Of a stretch of DNA of 64,000 nucleotides, positions 1-7,329 are shown in pieces. The stretch is taken from NCBI RefSeq assembly GCF_034366625.1, contig NZ_JAXMIH010000023.1, positions 62,001 to 126,000 on the forward strand, read 5' to 3'. Source of the DNA: Prosthecobacter sp. Lineage in GTDB: Bacteria > Verrucomicrobiota > Verrucomicrobiia > Verrucomicrobiales > Verrucomicrobiaceae. The notes under the pieces were generated by a model. The model saw only the letters and a list, made by a program, of their open reading frames with translations, did no database searches and was not told the DNA's origin. Numbering within the stretch: the first letter of the stretch is position 1; every line of letters begins with the position of its first letter. The position numbers were made by a program, and so were the translations under genes.

Positions 1-809
1 GATGCCTCCTTCTTGCCAAACTGCGTGGCGCCCCAGTAACGCCGCTCATCGTAATGCGGCGGCGGGATCGGCGTGTCGGTTTTGCCTTCCTCGACGATGA
101 GCGTCCAGGTGATCGGGTTCATCTCGTTAGGCGGATTCACGGAGACATCTTCTTGTGCGCTCGGCTCGCCGTAGCGTGACTTTGGATCAGGGCCGACCTC
201 AAACTCAGTGCCGCTGAACTGCACGACATCGCCCCAGTCCGACGCGTCGATGGTGAGCGCTGCTTTCACCTCCAGCGTCTCGCCTTTGTCCGAGCGAAAC
301 GTCATGCCGGTGACTTTGCTGTCCGTCTTCAGCGCCGCGACGGGGATGTGATTCAGCTTCAGCACCACCTGCCCGCTGGCGATGTAAGGGTGGAGCATCT
401 CGCGGAAAATCGCCTCCGCTTCGGCGGGTCGAAATGTCGTCGGGCCATGCATCGGCTTCCCCGGCATGGGCGAGCCGTATTTCTTTGTGTTGAAGGCCTC
501 GATGCGATCCATCAGCTCCTTGAAGAGGCCGAAGCGATGAAACGAGCGCTTCATCGGATGCCAGTCTGGTCCCCAGCCGACTTTGCCAGCGCCTTTGTTT
601 TCATCCACACACACGAGCCCCTGCTCCGTGTACTGCCCGCCGAGCCACGGCCCGTCATGCACGACGGTGATCGACTTGCATCCCATCCGCGCCGCCTGGA
701 TCGCTGCCGCCCAGCCTGACTCCGTGCCGCCAACGATGAGCAGATCGGTTTGAAGGGTTTCAGCGGCCGCTAGACTGGAGAGGAGGAGTGTCAGCAGGAA
801 TGGTTTCAT
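1..809 (-). CDS. FAD-dependent oxidoreductase, exported, 3' end cut by window
   Basis: The first 269 codons of a gene that runs off the left edge. It opens with a signal peptide (MKPFLLTLLLSSLAAAE) and then a dinucleotide-binding beta-alpha-beta segment with G-G-T-E-S-G at about residues 27-32, followed by AAAIQAARMG. This is the layout of the FAD-dependent oxidoreductase family (PF12831-like) that is abundant in Verrucomicrobia and Planctomycetes and often annotated near polysaccharide-degradation genes. The start at 809 is the ATG in front of the signal peptide. It is divergent from the DEAD-box helicase, and 85 bp separate the two starts. The substrate cannot be told, and the C-terminal half is not visible. 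Confidence 0.85.
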   Translation of the reverse strand, partial: MKPFLLTLLLSSLAAAETLQTDLLIVGGTESGWAAAIQAARMGCKSITVVHDGPWLGGQYTEQGLVCVDENKGAGKVGWGPDWHPMKRSFHRFGLFKELMDRIEAFNTKKYGSPMPGKPMHGPTTFRPAEAEAIFREMLHPYIASGQVVLKLNHIPVAALKTDSKVTGMTFRSDKGETLEVKAALTIDASDWGDVVQFSGTEFEVGPDPKSRYGEPSAQEDVSVNPPNEMNPITWTLIVEEGKTDTPIPPPHYDERRYWGATQFGKKEA

Positions 810-894
810 GGGGAACGGTGCAAGAACGATGCTGGAAGCCGTCTCCATCGTCTTTCTTGCTGGCATTTCAGCGCATTGTGAGGGAGAGCACAGC

Positions 895-2013
895 ATGTCG
901 CACCCATTTGCAGAACTCGGAATCCCAGAGGACATGATCCGTGGCCTGGAGGAACTGGGCATCACCACGCCGACGGAGGTGCAGAAAAAGGTGATCCCGT
1001 TTCTCCTTACCGACGGCAGTGATCTCATCGCGCAAGCGCAGACTGGCACCGGCAAGACGGCGGCTTTTGGCCTGCCGCTGCTGTCGAAGATGAACCCCAA
1101 GCACCGGGACATCCAGGGGCTTGTGCTCGCCCCAACGCGTGAGCTGGCGAAGCAGATCGGCAAGCAGCTCTTTCGCTTCACCAAGTACACGGAGAAGATT
1201 TTCATCGAGGTTCTCAGCGGCGGCGACAACATCGACCGGCAGACGGAGGCGCTGAAGCGTCCCACTCACATTGTCGTCGCCACGCCGGGGCGGCTGCTCG
1301 ATTTGATTGAGCGTGATGCGCTCACCCTCGAATTCGTTCGCTATGTGGTGCTGGATGAGGCGGATGAGATGTTGAGCATGGGCTTCAAGAAGCAACTGAC
1401 GGAAATCCTCAAGCTGGCGGCGATGAGGCGCAGCACCTGGCTGTTTTCCGCGACTTTCCCGGAGGCGATCCAGGTTCTCATCAAAGGCAGCATGTCGCCC
1501 GACGCGCATTCGATTCAGATTGATCAGGCGAACGTCGTCAATCGTGACATCGACCACCGCTTTGCGATCTGCAAACGTGAGGACAAGACCGAGTTCATTG
1601 CCAATTTTCTCAAGCGCCAGAAGGAGGGCCGGGGGCTGATCTTTTGCCGCACCAAGGCTGGCGCGAACGAACTGCACCAGGAACTTGTCGCGCTCGGACT
1701 GCCGGTCGGTGTCTTGCAGGGCGATCTCATGCAAAAGGAGCGCGACAAGGTGATGCGCGCCTTCAAAAAGCAACGCGTGCAGTTTGTCGTGGCCACCGAT
1801 GTCGCTGCACGCGGACTTGATGTCGAAGGGCTGACGTTTGTGATCCATCACCAGCTTCCCGACCAGCGCGAATACTACACCCATCGCAGCGGCCGAACGG
1901 CCCGTGCCGGGAAGAAGGGCATGTCACTCGCCTTGATCAACTCGAAGGAAAAATGGCAGCTCACCGAGCTTGAAACGAAACTGCGGGTCAAGTTCAGCGA
2001 GTATCGGAAGTAG
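895..2013 (+). CDS. DEAD-box ATP-dependent RNA helicase
   Basis: A compact 372-residue RNA helicase that unwinds RNA duplexes using ATP. Motifs from the N-terminus: Q-motif region within residues 5-35, Walker A AQTGTGKT (48-55), PTRELA (80-85), TPGR (130-133), DEAD (154-157), SAT, then in domain 2 IFCRTK, ATDVAARGLD and HRSGRTARAG. It stops right after the second RecA domain, so it lacks the basic C-terminal tails of RhlE or DeaD/CsdA. I chose ATG 895 rather than the in-frame ATG at 808, because the Q motif follows directly, AGGGAG lies just upstream, and the 808 start would overlap the divergent gene. The specific RNA substrate is unknown. Confidence 0.95.
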   Translation: MSHPFAELGIPEDMIRGLEELGITTPTEVQKKVIPFLLTDGSDLIAQAQTGTGKTAAFGLPLLSKMNPKHRDIQGLVLAPTRELAKQIGKQLFRFTKYTEKIFIEVLSGGDNIDRQTEALKRPTHIVVATPGRLLDLIERDALTLEFVRYVVLDEADEMLSMGFKKQLTEILKLAAMRRSTWLFSATFPEAIQVLIKGSMSPDAHSIQIDQANVVNRDIDHRFAICKREDKTEFIANFLKRQKEGRGLIFCRTKAGANELHQELVALGLPVGVLQGDLMQKERDKVMRAFKKQRVQFVVATDVAARGLDVEGLTFVIHHQLPDQREYYTHRSGRTARAGKKGMSLALINSKEKWQLTELETKLRVKFSEYRK

Positions 2014-2016
2014 TGG

Positions 2017-2727
2017 TCACGCAGGCTTCACCGAGAAGTCGCTGTCATCGAGCGAGCGGAGCACCAATTCACGCGGCACGCAGAAGTCATCCATTTCGAG
2101 GCAGCTCACGATGCCGTTGGCGATGTGCTCGGGCTTGAGGAAAAGCTGCGTGGGTGCCTGGCGGGTGCTGGCGTCGGTCCAGAAGGCGGTGTCGACGCCG
2201 CCGGGGAGGAGGGCGGTAACGCGGATGCGGTGGGCGGCGGCTTCTTCGGCCAGACCTTGAGTAAATCCGCGCACGCCCCACTTCGCGGCGCAATAGACCG
2301 TCTCGCTCGGGATACCGCGCAGGCTGGCGGTGGAGATGACGTTGATGATGTGGCCGCGCTTTTGCGGGATCATCGAACGCAACGCGGCCTGGGAGCCGAG
2401 GATGGTGCCTTTGAGGTTCACATCGAGCATGAGGTCGATCTCGGCCTCGGTGTAATCGGGAATCCAGCGATGGCGTGCGAGGCCGGCGTTGTTCACCCAC
2501 ACGGCGATGGGGCCGAACTTGGCGGTGATTTGAGCGACCGCGGCCTGCACATCGGCGGCGCGGGTGACATCACAGCGGACCGACAGGGCATGAGGATGAT
2601 CGAGTGCGACGTTCTCAAGATCGAGCAGGGCCACACGTGCACCACGGGCGAGAAGAGCATGGGCGGTGGCGAGACCGATGCCTTTGGCACCGCCGGTGAC
2701 GACGCAGACTTGGTTCATCAAGTTCAT
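2017..2727 (-). CDS. Short-chain dehydrogenase/reductase (SDR)
   Basis: A 236-residue classical SDR with the NAD(P)-binding TGGAKGIG (11-18), NNAG (79-82), and catalytic Ser135, Tyr145 and Lys149 in YCAAK. It is an NAD(P)H-dependent oxidoreductase, probably cytoplasmic, and the substrate cannot be inferred. Its start overlaps the stop of the upstream membrane protein by four bases (ATGA, 2724-2727), so the two are probably translationally coupled. An in-frame ATG three codons in is an alternative start. It converges with the helicase, with only three bases between the two stops. Confidence 0.93.
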   Translation of the reverse strand: MNLMNQVCVVTGGAKGIGLATAHALLARGARVALLDLENVALDHPHALSVRCDVTRAADVQAAVAQITAKFGPIAVWVNNAGLARHRWIPDYTEAEIDLMLDVNLKGTILGSQAALRSMIPQKRGHIINVISTASLRGIPSETVYCAAKWGVRGFTQGLAEEAAAHRIRVTALLPGGVDTAFWTDASTRQAPTQLFLKPEHIANGIVSCLEMDDFCVPRELVLRSLDDSDFSVKPA

Positions 2728-3431
2728 GGTTCTTTGTTCTTGGTTCCTGGTTGTTCCATCGGCTGGGTCATGGCCTGGAGAGCGGTTTCTTTGCCGTAGG
2801 CGGTGACGACGTCTCCTGCTTTGACTGAATCATCGCGGCTGGGGATGCCGGGATGGGTTTCACCGTCGCGTTTGATGGCGAGGATGACGACGCCACGGTC
2901 CCACGGGCGCGATTCACGCAGCGTGCGGCCTGCCAGGAACGTGTCGGACATCACCTCGATTTCGGAGACGACGTAACCGTGCTGGATGCGCAGCAGCAGC
3001 TCGTAATCGAGCGCGCGCACCATGCCCGCCCGCTCCAGGGTGTACTGAATGACGCGGTCGAGCACTTTTTGAAACCAGGCGAGGCGCGAGATGAACAACA
3101 GAGCGACCAGGCCGCCGATCAGCCAGCCAAACATGAGCAGCGCATTGCCGCCGGAGGTGGTTTGCAGCAGCGTGACTACCAACGTGGCGAGCGCAGAGGT
3201 GAGACCGACATTGCCGACGAGAATGAGATCGCGAATGATGCGGCGGCGCACGGGATGATTCACCACCATCTCCGCCTCCTTCGTGGTGAAACCGACGCCG
3301 AAGAACGCGGAGTAGGCTTGAAAACTGGCCGTGTCCCAGCTCAGGCCGGTCATCATCAGCGCTGTGGAGCCCACGCGCACCGCCAGCAGCGAGACAAGGG
3401 CGATGATGAGCAGGGCGAAGACGGGAGCCAT
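2724..3431 (-). CDS. Membrane protein with TrkA-C domain
   Basis: A 235-residue protein with a hydrophobic N-terminal helix (about 3-28), two or more further membrane helices (about 72-92 and 97-118), and a cytoplasmic C-terminal module (about 145-225). The module has the RCK_C/TrkA-C pattern, including REsRPWDRGVVILAI and AGDVVTAYG. TrkA-C modules gate ion channels and transporters by binding ligands. There is no K+ selectivity filter, so this is not a standard channel. The last ten residues (EQPGTKNKEP) are encoded by a heptamer-periodic repeat, and are therefore probably a recent addition to the domain. It is coupled to the SDR downstream. Confidence 0.8.
   Translation of the reverse strand: MAPVFALLIIALVSLLAVRVGSTALMMTGLSWDTASFQAYSAFFGVGFTTKEAEMVVNHPVRRRIIRDLILVGNVGLTSALATLVVTLLQTTSGGNALLMFGWLIGGLVALLFISRLAWFQKVLDRVIQYTLERAGMVRALDYELLLRIQHGYVVSEIEVMSDTFLAGRTLRESRPWDRGVVILAIKRDGETHPGIPSRDDSVKAGDVVTAYGKETALQAMTQPMEQPGTKNKEP
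2728..2757. repeat. Heptamer-periodic intergenic-type repeat (GGTTCTT class)
   Basis: Thirty bases read as degenerate 7-base units (GGTTCTT, TGTTCTT, GGTTCCT, GGTTGTT). Here the unit lies inside the 3' end of the TrkA-C gene. The same unit type recurs at 28387-28471 and 45262-45289. Confidence 0.6.
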
Positions 3432-3440
3432 GGAGGGAAA

Positions 3441-3472
3441 GGTCGAATGACGAATGCGGAATTATGAATGAA
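3441..3472. repeat. Heptamer repeat arm (GCATTCGTCATT core)
   Basis: Read on the minus strand this contains TTCCGCATTCGTCATT, a 16-base string also present at 8291-8306. It sits just upstream of the start codon of the TrkA-C gene, as the 8282-8315 copy does for the kinase-like gene. The family is described at 36805-36875. Confidence 0.65.
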
Positions 3473-3476
3473 CCGA

Positions 3477-3854
3477 TCAGAGGTGCTTCTCGCTGATGGA
3501 TTTGTCGTGGTCGTAGATTTGTTCCTTGGTCTGCTTGCCCTTCATGTCCCAGTAACGGTTGAGGCCGTGGCGCTGGCCGTGGTCGAAGTTGGTCTCGGCG
3601 GACTGCTGGCCGTTCTCCCACCATTCCTTCATCACGCCGTGCATCTTGCCGTCCTGGTAAGGGTATTCGCCCGCTGTCTTGCCGTTCGAGTGTTTGTTGC
3701 GGACGAGGCCGGTGTAAGGCTTGCTCTTGTAGTTCGCCTCTTTGCCCTCATTGAGCAGTTCGACTTCCTTGTCGGCGAAATCGACGACTGCGGGCTGTTT
3801 TTCGCAGGCGGTGAGGCAGAGCGCGCAGAGCAGGAGGGTGAGGAACCGGTTCAT
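3477..3854 (-). CDS. MORN-type repeat lipoprotein
   Basis: A 125-residue lipoprotein. The signal peptide ends in a lipobox, LTAC, with Cys17 as the lipidated residue. The mature part holds MORN-variant repeats (YTGLVRNKHSNGKTAGEY, GKMHGVMKEWWENGQQSAE, GQRHGLNRYWDMKGKQTKEQ), as in the YwqK-like family. These beta-hairpin repeats are structural. No enzyme activity is implied, and the role is probably at the outer membrane or in the periplasm. No partner gene is obvious nearby. Confidence 0.8.
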   Translation of the reverse strand: MNRFLTLLLCALCLTACEKQPAVVDFADKEVELLNEGKEANYKSKPYTGLVRNKHSNGKTAGEYPYQDGKMHGVMKEWWENGQQSAETNFDHGQRHGLNRYWDMKGKQTKEQIYDHDKSISEKHL

Positions 3855-3878
3855 GGGCGCAGCTTGGAGATGGAGAGT

Positions 3879-3891
3879 GGGTTTTCAACCC
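3879..3891. repeat. Small palindrome GGGTTTTCAACCC
   Basis: A 5-base stem with a 3-base loop in the gap between the MORN lipoprotein start and the cytochrome gene stop. It is flanked by the partly complementary GT and GCAC. It looks like one of several short palindromic words that recur in the gaps of this window. Confidence 0.35.
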
Positions 3892-3901
3892 GCACTGCTC
3901 A

Positions 3902-5218
3902 TCACTTGCTTGCAATCGTTTTCTTCCACTCCGCTGGTGCTCCGGGCAATGTTTCGGCGAGGATGCGGCGGATATGGGCGCGTTCGGTTTCGCCGAGGTA
4001 GGTGTAGCTCCCGGTGGTGTCCTTGCCTTCGAGGACAGTCCAGAGTCGGCTAAGGACGGTTTGCTTCAGCGGGGCGGTGAGGTGCTGGAAGGTGAGGGAG
4101 TAAACCATGTAGCTGCAGCGGTGCTTGAAGAGGCGGTTGAGGAGCTGGAAGTCCTTCAGGCTGCGGCCGTCGCTGCTTTGCGGGGCGCGTTGGGTGAAGG
4201 CGGTCTGGAAGGCGGGATCGCCCTCGATGCCGCCTTCGGGCAGGGCGGCTTCATCTTTGAAGAGGAGGGCGTCGATGACGTCTTCGGCGCAGTGATCGAT
4301 GATGCGACGGGCGGTGCCGGTGGGTTCGGACTCGATTTTTTCGCCAAGCTCGCGCTGGAGGCTGGTCTGCATGTGCATGGCACGCAGGGACGTGTGATTG
4401 GCTTTGGTGAGGATGTTTTGCACGCTGGTCTGATGCTCCAGGACCATGAGGGCGATGATGTCGCTGGTTTTGCGCTGGTAAGGCGTGGTGTCGAAAAATT
4501 TGGCGAGGCTGGTGATGTTGGCACCGGCTTTAAAGTCGATGTCGATGGACTGGTCGTTTTTCTCGGTGGCGGTGACATTGCCGCGATGCAGGACGCTGCC
4601 GTGCCTGCCGGTGACGTACCAGCCGCCCCAGCGGTCGCTGAACGGCGTGGTGGTATCGACGACGGTGCTGCCCTGGCTCATGATGGGATGGCCTTCGGGG
4701 CCAGGATAGACGGAGCGCACGATGACGCCGGGCACTTCGGGGGTGAAGGGGCCGCCGTGGCAGCTCAAGCAGCTATTGTCGCGCTGGAAGTGCAGCGGCT
4801 TCTGCGGTTCCTCGTAGGGATCGAGCAGGTAGAAGATGGGGCCGAGCTTGGGGTCGATGGTGGAGACCTCAATGCTGCCGCCGAGGCAGTAGCCGACATA
4901 GGCGTTGTCGCCAAAATAGACGACACGGGGAGTTTGCGGGTTGATGCGGTCGTTTTGCTTGCTGGTCTTTGAAAAGACCATGGTTTGCGATTCTGGCGGG
5001 ATGTCGAAGTGCTTCATCACATCGCGCAGCACGGTCCAAGCGTCGGTGCGGTCGATTTTCACCTTCCCGGCGGCCATGAGGCGTTCGAGGCGCTGGGCGG
5101 CGTCGTTCGGCTCGGTGTCAGAGTAGCGGATGGGAGCGTTTTCATACTCGTCTTCGGCGAGCAAGGCGGTGCCGGAGAGCGAGAGGATGAGCAGGCTCGT
5201 TTGAAGGAGACGGTTCAT
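3902..5218 (-). CDS. Exported mono-heme cytochrome-like protein
   Basis: A 438-residue protein with a signal peptide (MNRLLQTSLLILSLSGTALLAE) and one c-type heme motif, Cys150-L-S-Cys153-His154, near the middle. I do not recognise the rest as a named enzyme. It has no second heme and no obvious peroxidase signature. The ATG at 5218 overlaps the stop of the Rrf2 regulator by four bases (5215-5218), which fixes the start and indicates coupling. In-frame sequence upstream of 5218 is the regulator read in another frame. Because the regulator looks NsrR-like, a role in nitrosative or redox stress is a reasonable guess, but only a guess. Confidence 0.8.
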   Translation of the reverse strand: MNRLLQTSLLILSLSGTALLAEDEYENAPIRYSDTEPNDAAQRLERLMAAGKVKIDRTDAWTVLRDVMKHFDIPPESQTMVFSKTSKQNDRINPQTPRVVYFGDNAYVGYCLGGSIEVSTIDPKLGPIFYLLDPYEEPQKPLHFQRDNSCLSCHGGPFTPEVPGVIVRSVYPGPEGHPIMSQGSTVVDTTTPFSDRWGGWYVTGRHGSVLHRGNVTATEKNDQSIDIDFKAGANITSLAKFFDTTPYQRKTSDIIALMVLEHQTSVQNILTKANHTSLRAMHMQTSLQRELGEKIESEPTGTARRIIDHCAEDVIDALLFKDEAALPEGGIEGDPAFQTAFTQRAPQSSDGRSLKDFQLLNRLFKHRCSYMVYSLTFQHLTAPLKQTVLSRLWTVLEGKDTTGSYTYLGETERAHIRRILAETLPGAPAEWKKTIASK

Positions 5219-5655
5219 GGCTTGGGGAGCAAAATGCGGTGCAGGCGCGGGCCTTCCGTTCCGCCGACCAGATCGCGCAGTGTGTGGCGGTCGAGCGTTT
5301 CGTAAAAGGCATTCACGGCCTGGGCGAGAGCGCCTTTGAGGCGGCAGGAGCCGTTGATGGGGCAGGTATTGTGCTGTTTGTCGAAGCACTCGACGATGAA
5401 AGGTGTGTCCTCGGTGCGCCGCACGACCATGCCGATGCGGATTTCCTCAGGCTTCATGCCCAGCGCGATGCCGCCGCCACGGCCACGGCGGGTTTCGAGG
5501 TAGCCGAGCTTGGCGAGGTAGTTCACCACCTTCACGAGATGGTGGCGTGAGATGTCGTAGGACTCAGCAACTTCGCTGAGGGAAAAGGACTCGCCCTTCA
5601 GCGCGGCAAACATGAGCACCCGCAGAGAGTAGTCGGTGAAAAGGCTGAGTTTCAT
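5215..5655 (-). CDS. Rrf2-family regulator, NsrR-like
   Basis: A 146-residue Rrf2 repressor. The N-terminal winged helix includes LSEVAESYDISRHHLVKVVNYL and the wing RGRGGGIALG. Three cysteines, Cys90, Cys98 and Cys104 (C-x7-C-x5-C, ending CRLK), match the Fe-S ligands of NsrR, the nitric oxide sensor, more closely than those of IscR. It is coupled to the downstream cytochrome gene. A 12-5-12 inverted repeat lies 24 bp upstream of its start (5679-5707), which suggests autoregulation of the pair. The NO-sensing role is inferred from the cysteine pattern. Confidence 0.88.
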   Translation of the reverse strand: MKLSLFTDYSLRVLMFAALKGESFSLSEVAESYDISRHHLVKVVNYLAKLGYLETRRGRGGGIALGMKPEEIRIGMVVRRTEDTPFIVECFDKQHNTCPINGSCRLKGALAQAVNAFYETLDRHTLRDLVGGTEGPRLHRILLPKP

Positions 5656-5678
5656 GCCGGTGTTACGAAGGCATGGGG

Positions 5679-5707
5679 TTAAACTTGCACTCAGCGTGCA
5701 TGTTTAA
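5679..5707. promoter_or_regulatory. Candidate operator of the Rrf2 regulator (12-5-12 inverted repeat)
   Basis: TTAAACTTGCAC, then TCAGC, then GTGCATGTTTAA: arms complementary at 11 of 12 positions. It sits just upstream of the Rrf2 start codon and has no poly-T tail, so a dimeric repressor site is more likely than a terminator. It may overlap the promoter. Confidence 0.6.
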
Positions 5708-5763
5708 GCGTGACATGCCAAAAGCGGCACACCCGCGGGCAGGATCGGCGCAACGCGGGCATG

Positions 5764-5791
5764 AAAAAGCCCGGAGGCGCGTCTCCGGGCT
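5764..5791 (-). terminator. Intrinsic terminator of the Cys-rich lipoprotein gene
   Basis: Nine-base-pair stem AGCCCGGAG/CTCCGGGCT with a six-base loop. On the minus strand it is followed by a run of T (AAAA on the plus strand). It lies 25 bp past the stop of the small gene that ends at 5816. Confidence 0.85.
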
Positions 5792-5815
5792 CCGAGAGAC
5801 AGGACTGGCCCGCGC

Positions 5816-5974
5816 TTAGTGCGAGCAGGTCTTGCAGTCAGCGGCTTTCTTGGCGCAGCAGGGCTTGGCGCAGCCGACGGGGCAGGATTTCTTCTGGGGG
5901 GCGAGCGGGCAGTTGCCGCAACTGCTGAGGGCGAGCGCCGAGGCCACGAGGGCGAGTGTGAGGAGTGCTTTCAT
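5816..5974 (-). CDS. Small Cys-rich lipoprotein
   Basis: A 52-residue protein. Signal peptide MKALLTLALVASALA, then LSSC as a lipobox, then a short mature part with eight cysteines beyond the lipidated one, arranged as C, C-x3-C, CC and C-x2-C, rich in Lys. The composition suggests metal or heavy-metal binding or disulfide packing, but no family is recognised. ATG 5974 puts the signal peptide at the very start. In-frame codons further upstream cross the palindrome at 6002-6022 and are unlikely to be translated. It has its own terminator and is probably monocistronic. Confidence 0.7.
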   Translation of the reverse strand: MKALLTLALVASALALSSCGNCPLAPQKKSCPVGCAKPCCAKKAADCKTCSH

Positions 5975-6001
5975 GAGTGTGTGGTGTGGATGCTGGAACT
6001 G

Positions 6002-6022
6002 ACGCGGGCAGGAAGCCCGCGT
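6002..6022. repeat. Palindrome ACGCGGGC/GCCCGCGT
   Basis: A perfect 8-bp stem with loop AGGAA, 28 bp upstream of the Cys-rich lipoprotein start and so inside its leader. It is not followed by a T run on either strand. Confidence 0.55.
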
Positions 6023-6083
6023 ACACAGTGGTGAGAGCATGTTCCAATCCGGGTATTCCACGCAATCTTAAAATGGGGGCATG

Positions 6084-6112
6084 AAAAAGCCCGGAGGGGT
6101 CGCCTCCGGGCT
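6084..6112 (-). terminator. Intrinsic terminator of the small exported protein gene
   Basis: Ten-base-pair stem AGCCCGGAGG/CCTCCGGGCT, loop GGTCG, followed on the minus strand by TTTTT. It is nearly identical to the terminator at 5764-5791, so the two small genes share a terminator design. Confidence 0.87.
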
Positions 6113-6144
6113 TCGCGGGTGAAATTCAATCACCGCAGGATAAA

Positions 6145-6411
6145 CTAGCTCTTCTCAACGGTCTCAGCATAGCCATGCTTGGAGATGACGGCGGTCACGT
6201 TCTTGCCGACCAACTTTTCGATATCGCCAGCATTCTTGGTTTTCGCGGTCACTTTGGTGGTGATTTCCTTGCCATCGGCTTCGATCACGATGGATTTGGT
6301 GTCTTTGTCGAAGGACTTGAGCTTGCCCTTGGAGGTGGTGGTGACGCCACAGCCTGCGAAGGCGGAGACGGAAAGGCCGAGGACGGCGAGGGTGGTGAGG
6401 ATGGATTTCAT
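6145..6411 (-). CDS. Small exported protein of unknown function
   Basis: An 88-residue protein with signal peptide MKSILTTLAVLGLSVSAFAG, then Cys21. The site could be a signal peptidase I cut after AFA or a weak lipobox (FAGC). The mature part is short, charged and predicted beta-rich (GKLKSFDKDTKSIVIEADG, KEITTKVTAKTK, GKNVTAVISKHG), recalling small OB-like exported domains. ATG 6411 was chosen because it starts the signal peptide. The in-frame ATG at 6471 would add a Pro-rich tail ahead of it. Confidence 0.7.
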   Translation of the reverse strand: MKSILTTLAVLGLSVSAFAGCGVTTTSKGKLKSFDKDTKSIVIEADGKEITTKVTAKTKNAGDIEKLVGKNVTAVISKHGYAETVEKS

Positions 6412-6564
6412 GTGTGGTTTGGGTGTGGTTAGCTTTCCGTCAGGGAACTGACCGGGCGGATTTGCACCCATTCAAAACGATTCTGGGTCTGCCTGACAAT
6501 CAAAAAATATGGGGTATTTGAAAAAAGCTCGTCACAACGGCACCGGCTGTGCCACGCTGGGCGG

Positions 6565-7284
6565 ATGAAGAACGCTGCCTTCTGCCTCCCTTTGTTCCTG
6601 CTTCTGGCGCTTGTGACTCCCTGCCTGGCGCATCCTCTGCCGGACGTGCCTGTGCGGGCGGATTTCGCCCAAGACGGGGCCTGGACGCTTCAGTTGGAGG
6701 TGGATCCGCGCTGTTTTGAGCCGGACCCGAACGTTGCCCTTTCGGTCACCAATGCCGATCTGGCTCTCTTTACGACCGAGCGGAAGGAGCAGCTCAAGGC
6801 CACGGCCCGTGACTATGTGAAGCGCGTCGTTGAGATCGTGCTGGACCCGGCGGCACCGGTGAATCCCGAGTTCGCCTTTGAATTCACCACGCATGAAAAC
6901 GCACCGCTGAAAGCGTCGGAGGATGTGGTGGTGCTGACGGGAACTTGGAAGACGAAGGTGCCGACTGGAACGACGGGTTACTCGATCAAGGCGCTGCCAG
7001 CGGGGGAGTTGAGCGTTCTGTATCACAACACGGCCCTCGGCAAAAAGCTGGATCGCTTCCAGATACTGTTTCCGGGTGAGTCGAGCTACGTGCTGGATTT
7101 GAAGACCTTCACGCCACGCACGAAGGCTCCGCCACTCATCACGGCAGATGCTTCACCGATGTCCGCGATGGACTGCCCCATGTGCGAAATGGCCACCGGG
7201 GGCGGTTACACGCTGCCAGCCATCGCTTCGGTCGTGGTCATTGTGCTGCTGGTCACCTGGCTGCGGAAGAAGCGGGGGGCTTGA
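6565..7284 (+). CDS. Secreted protein with C-terminal membrane anchor and CPMC motif
   Basis: A 239-residue protein. Signal peptide MKNAAFCLPLFLLLALVTPCLA is cut before HPLPD. A globular, probably beta-rich domain covers about 25-195. Then comes MDCPMCEM (about 202-209), a CxxC pair that could bind a metal. One C-terminal helix (about 216-233) followed by RKKRGA would anchor it with the tail inside. No family is recognised; the HPLPDV start recalls other small metal-related exported proteins, but this is not evidence of function. It stands alone on the plus strand after a 153-bp gap. Confidence 0.75.
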   Translation: MKNAAFCLPLFLLLALVTPCLAHPLPDVPVRADFAQDGAWTLQLEVDPRCFEPDPNVALSVTNADLALFTTERKEQLKATARDYVKRVVEIVLDPAAPVNPEFAFEFTTHENAPLKASEDVVVLTGTWKTKVPTGTTGYSIKALPAGELSVLYHNTALGKKLDRFQILFPGESSYVLDLKTFTPRTKAPPLITADASPMSAMDCPMCEMATGGGYTLPAIASVVVIVLLVTWLRKKRGA

Positions 7285-7329
7285 ACTGCTGCGGCAACTT
7301 CCATTTGCGCCGTCATCACGTCCGCGTAA

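Noticed and set aside
808-894. N-terminal extension of the helicase from ATG 808
   Set aside because: It would overlap the start of the divergent oxidoreductase. The family start and a ribosome site are at 895.
868-1884. Long antisense reading frame (338 codons) over the helicase
   Set aside because: It has no recognisable domain and is the shadow of the DEAD-box gene in GC-rich DNA.
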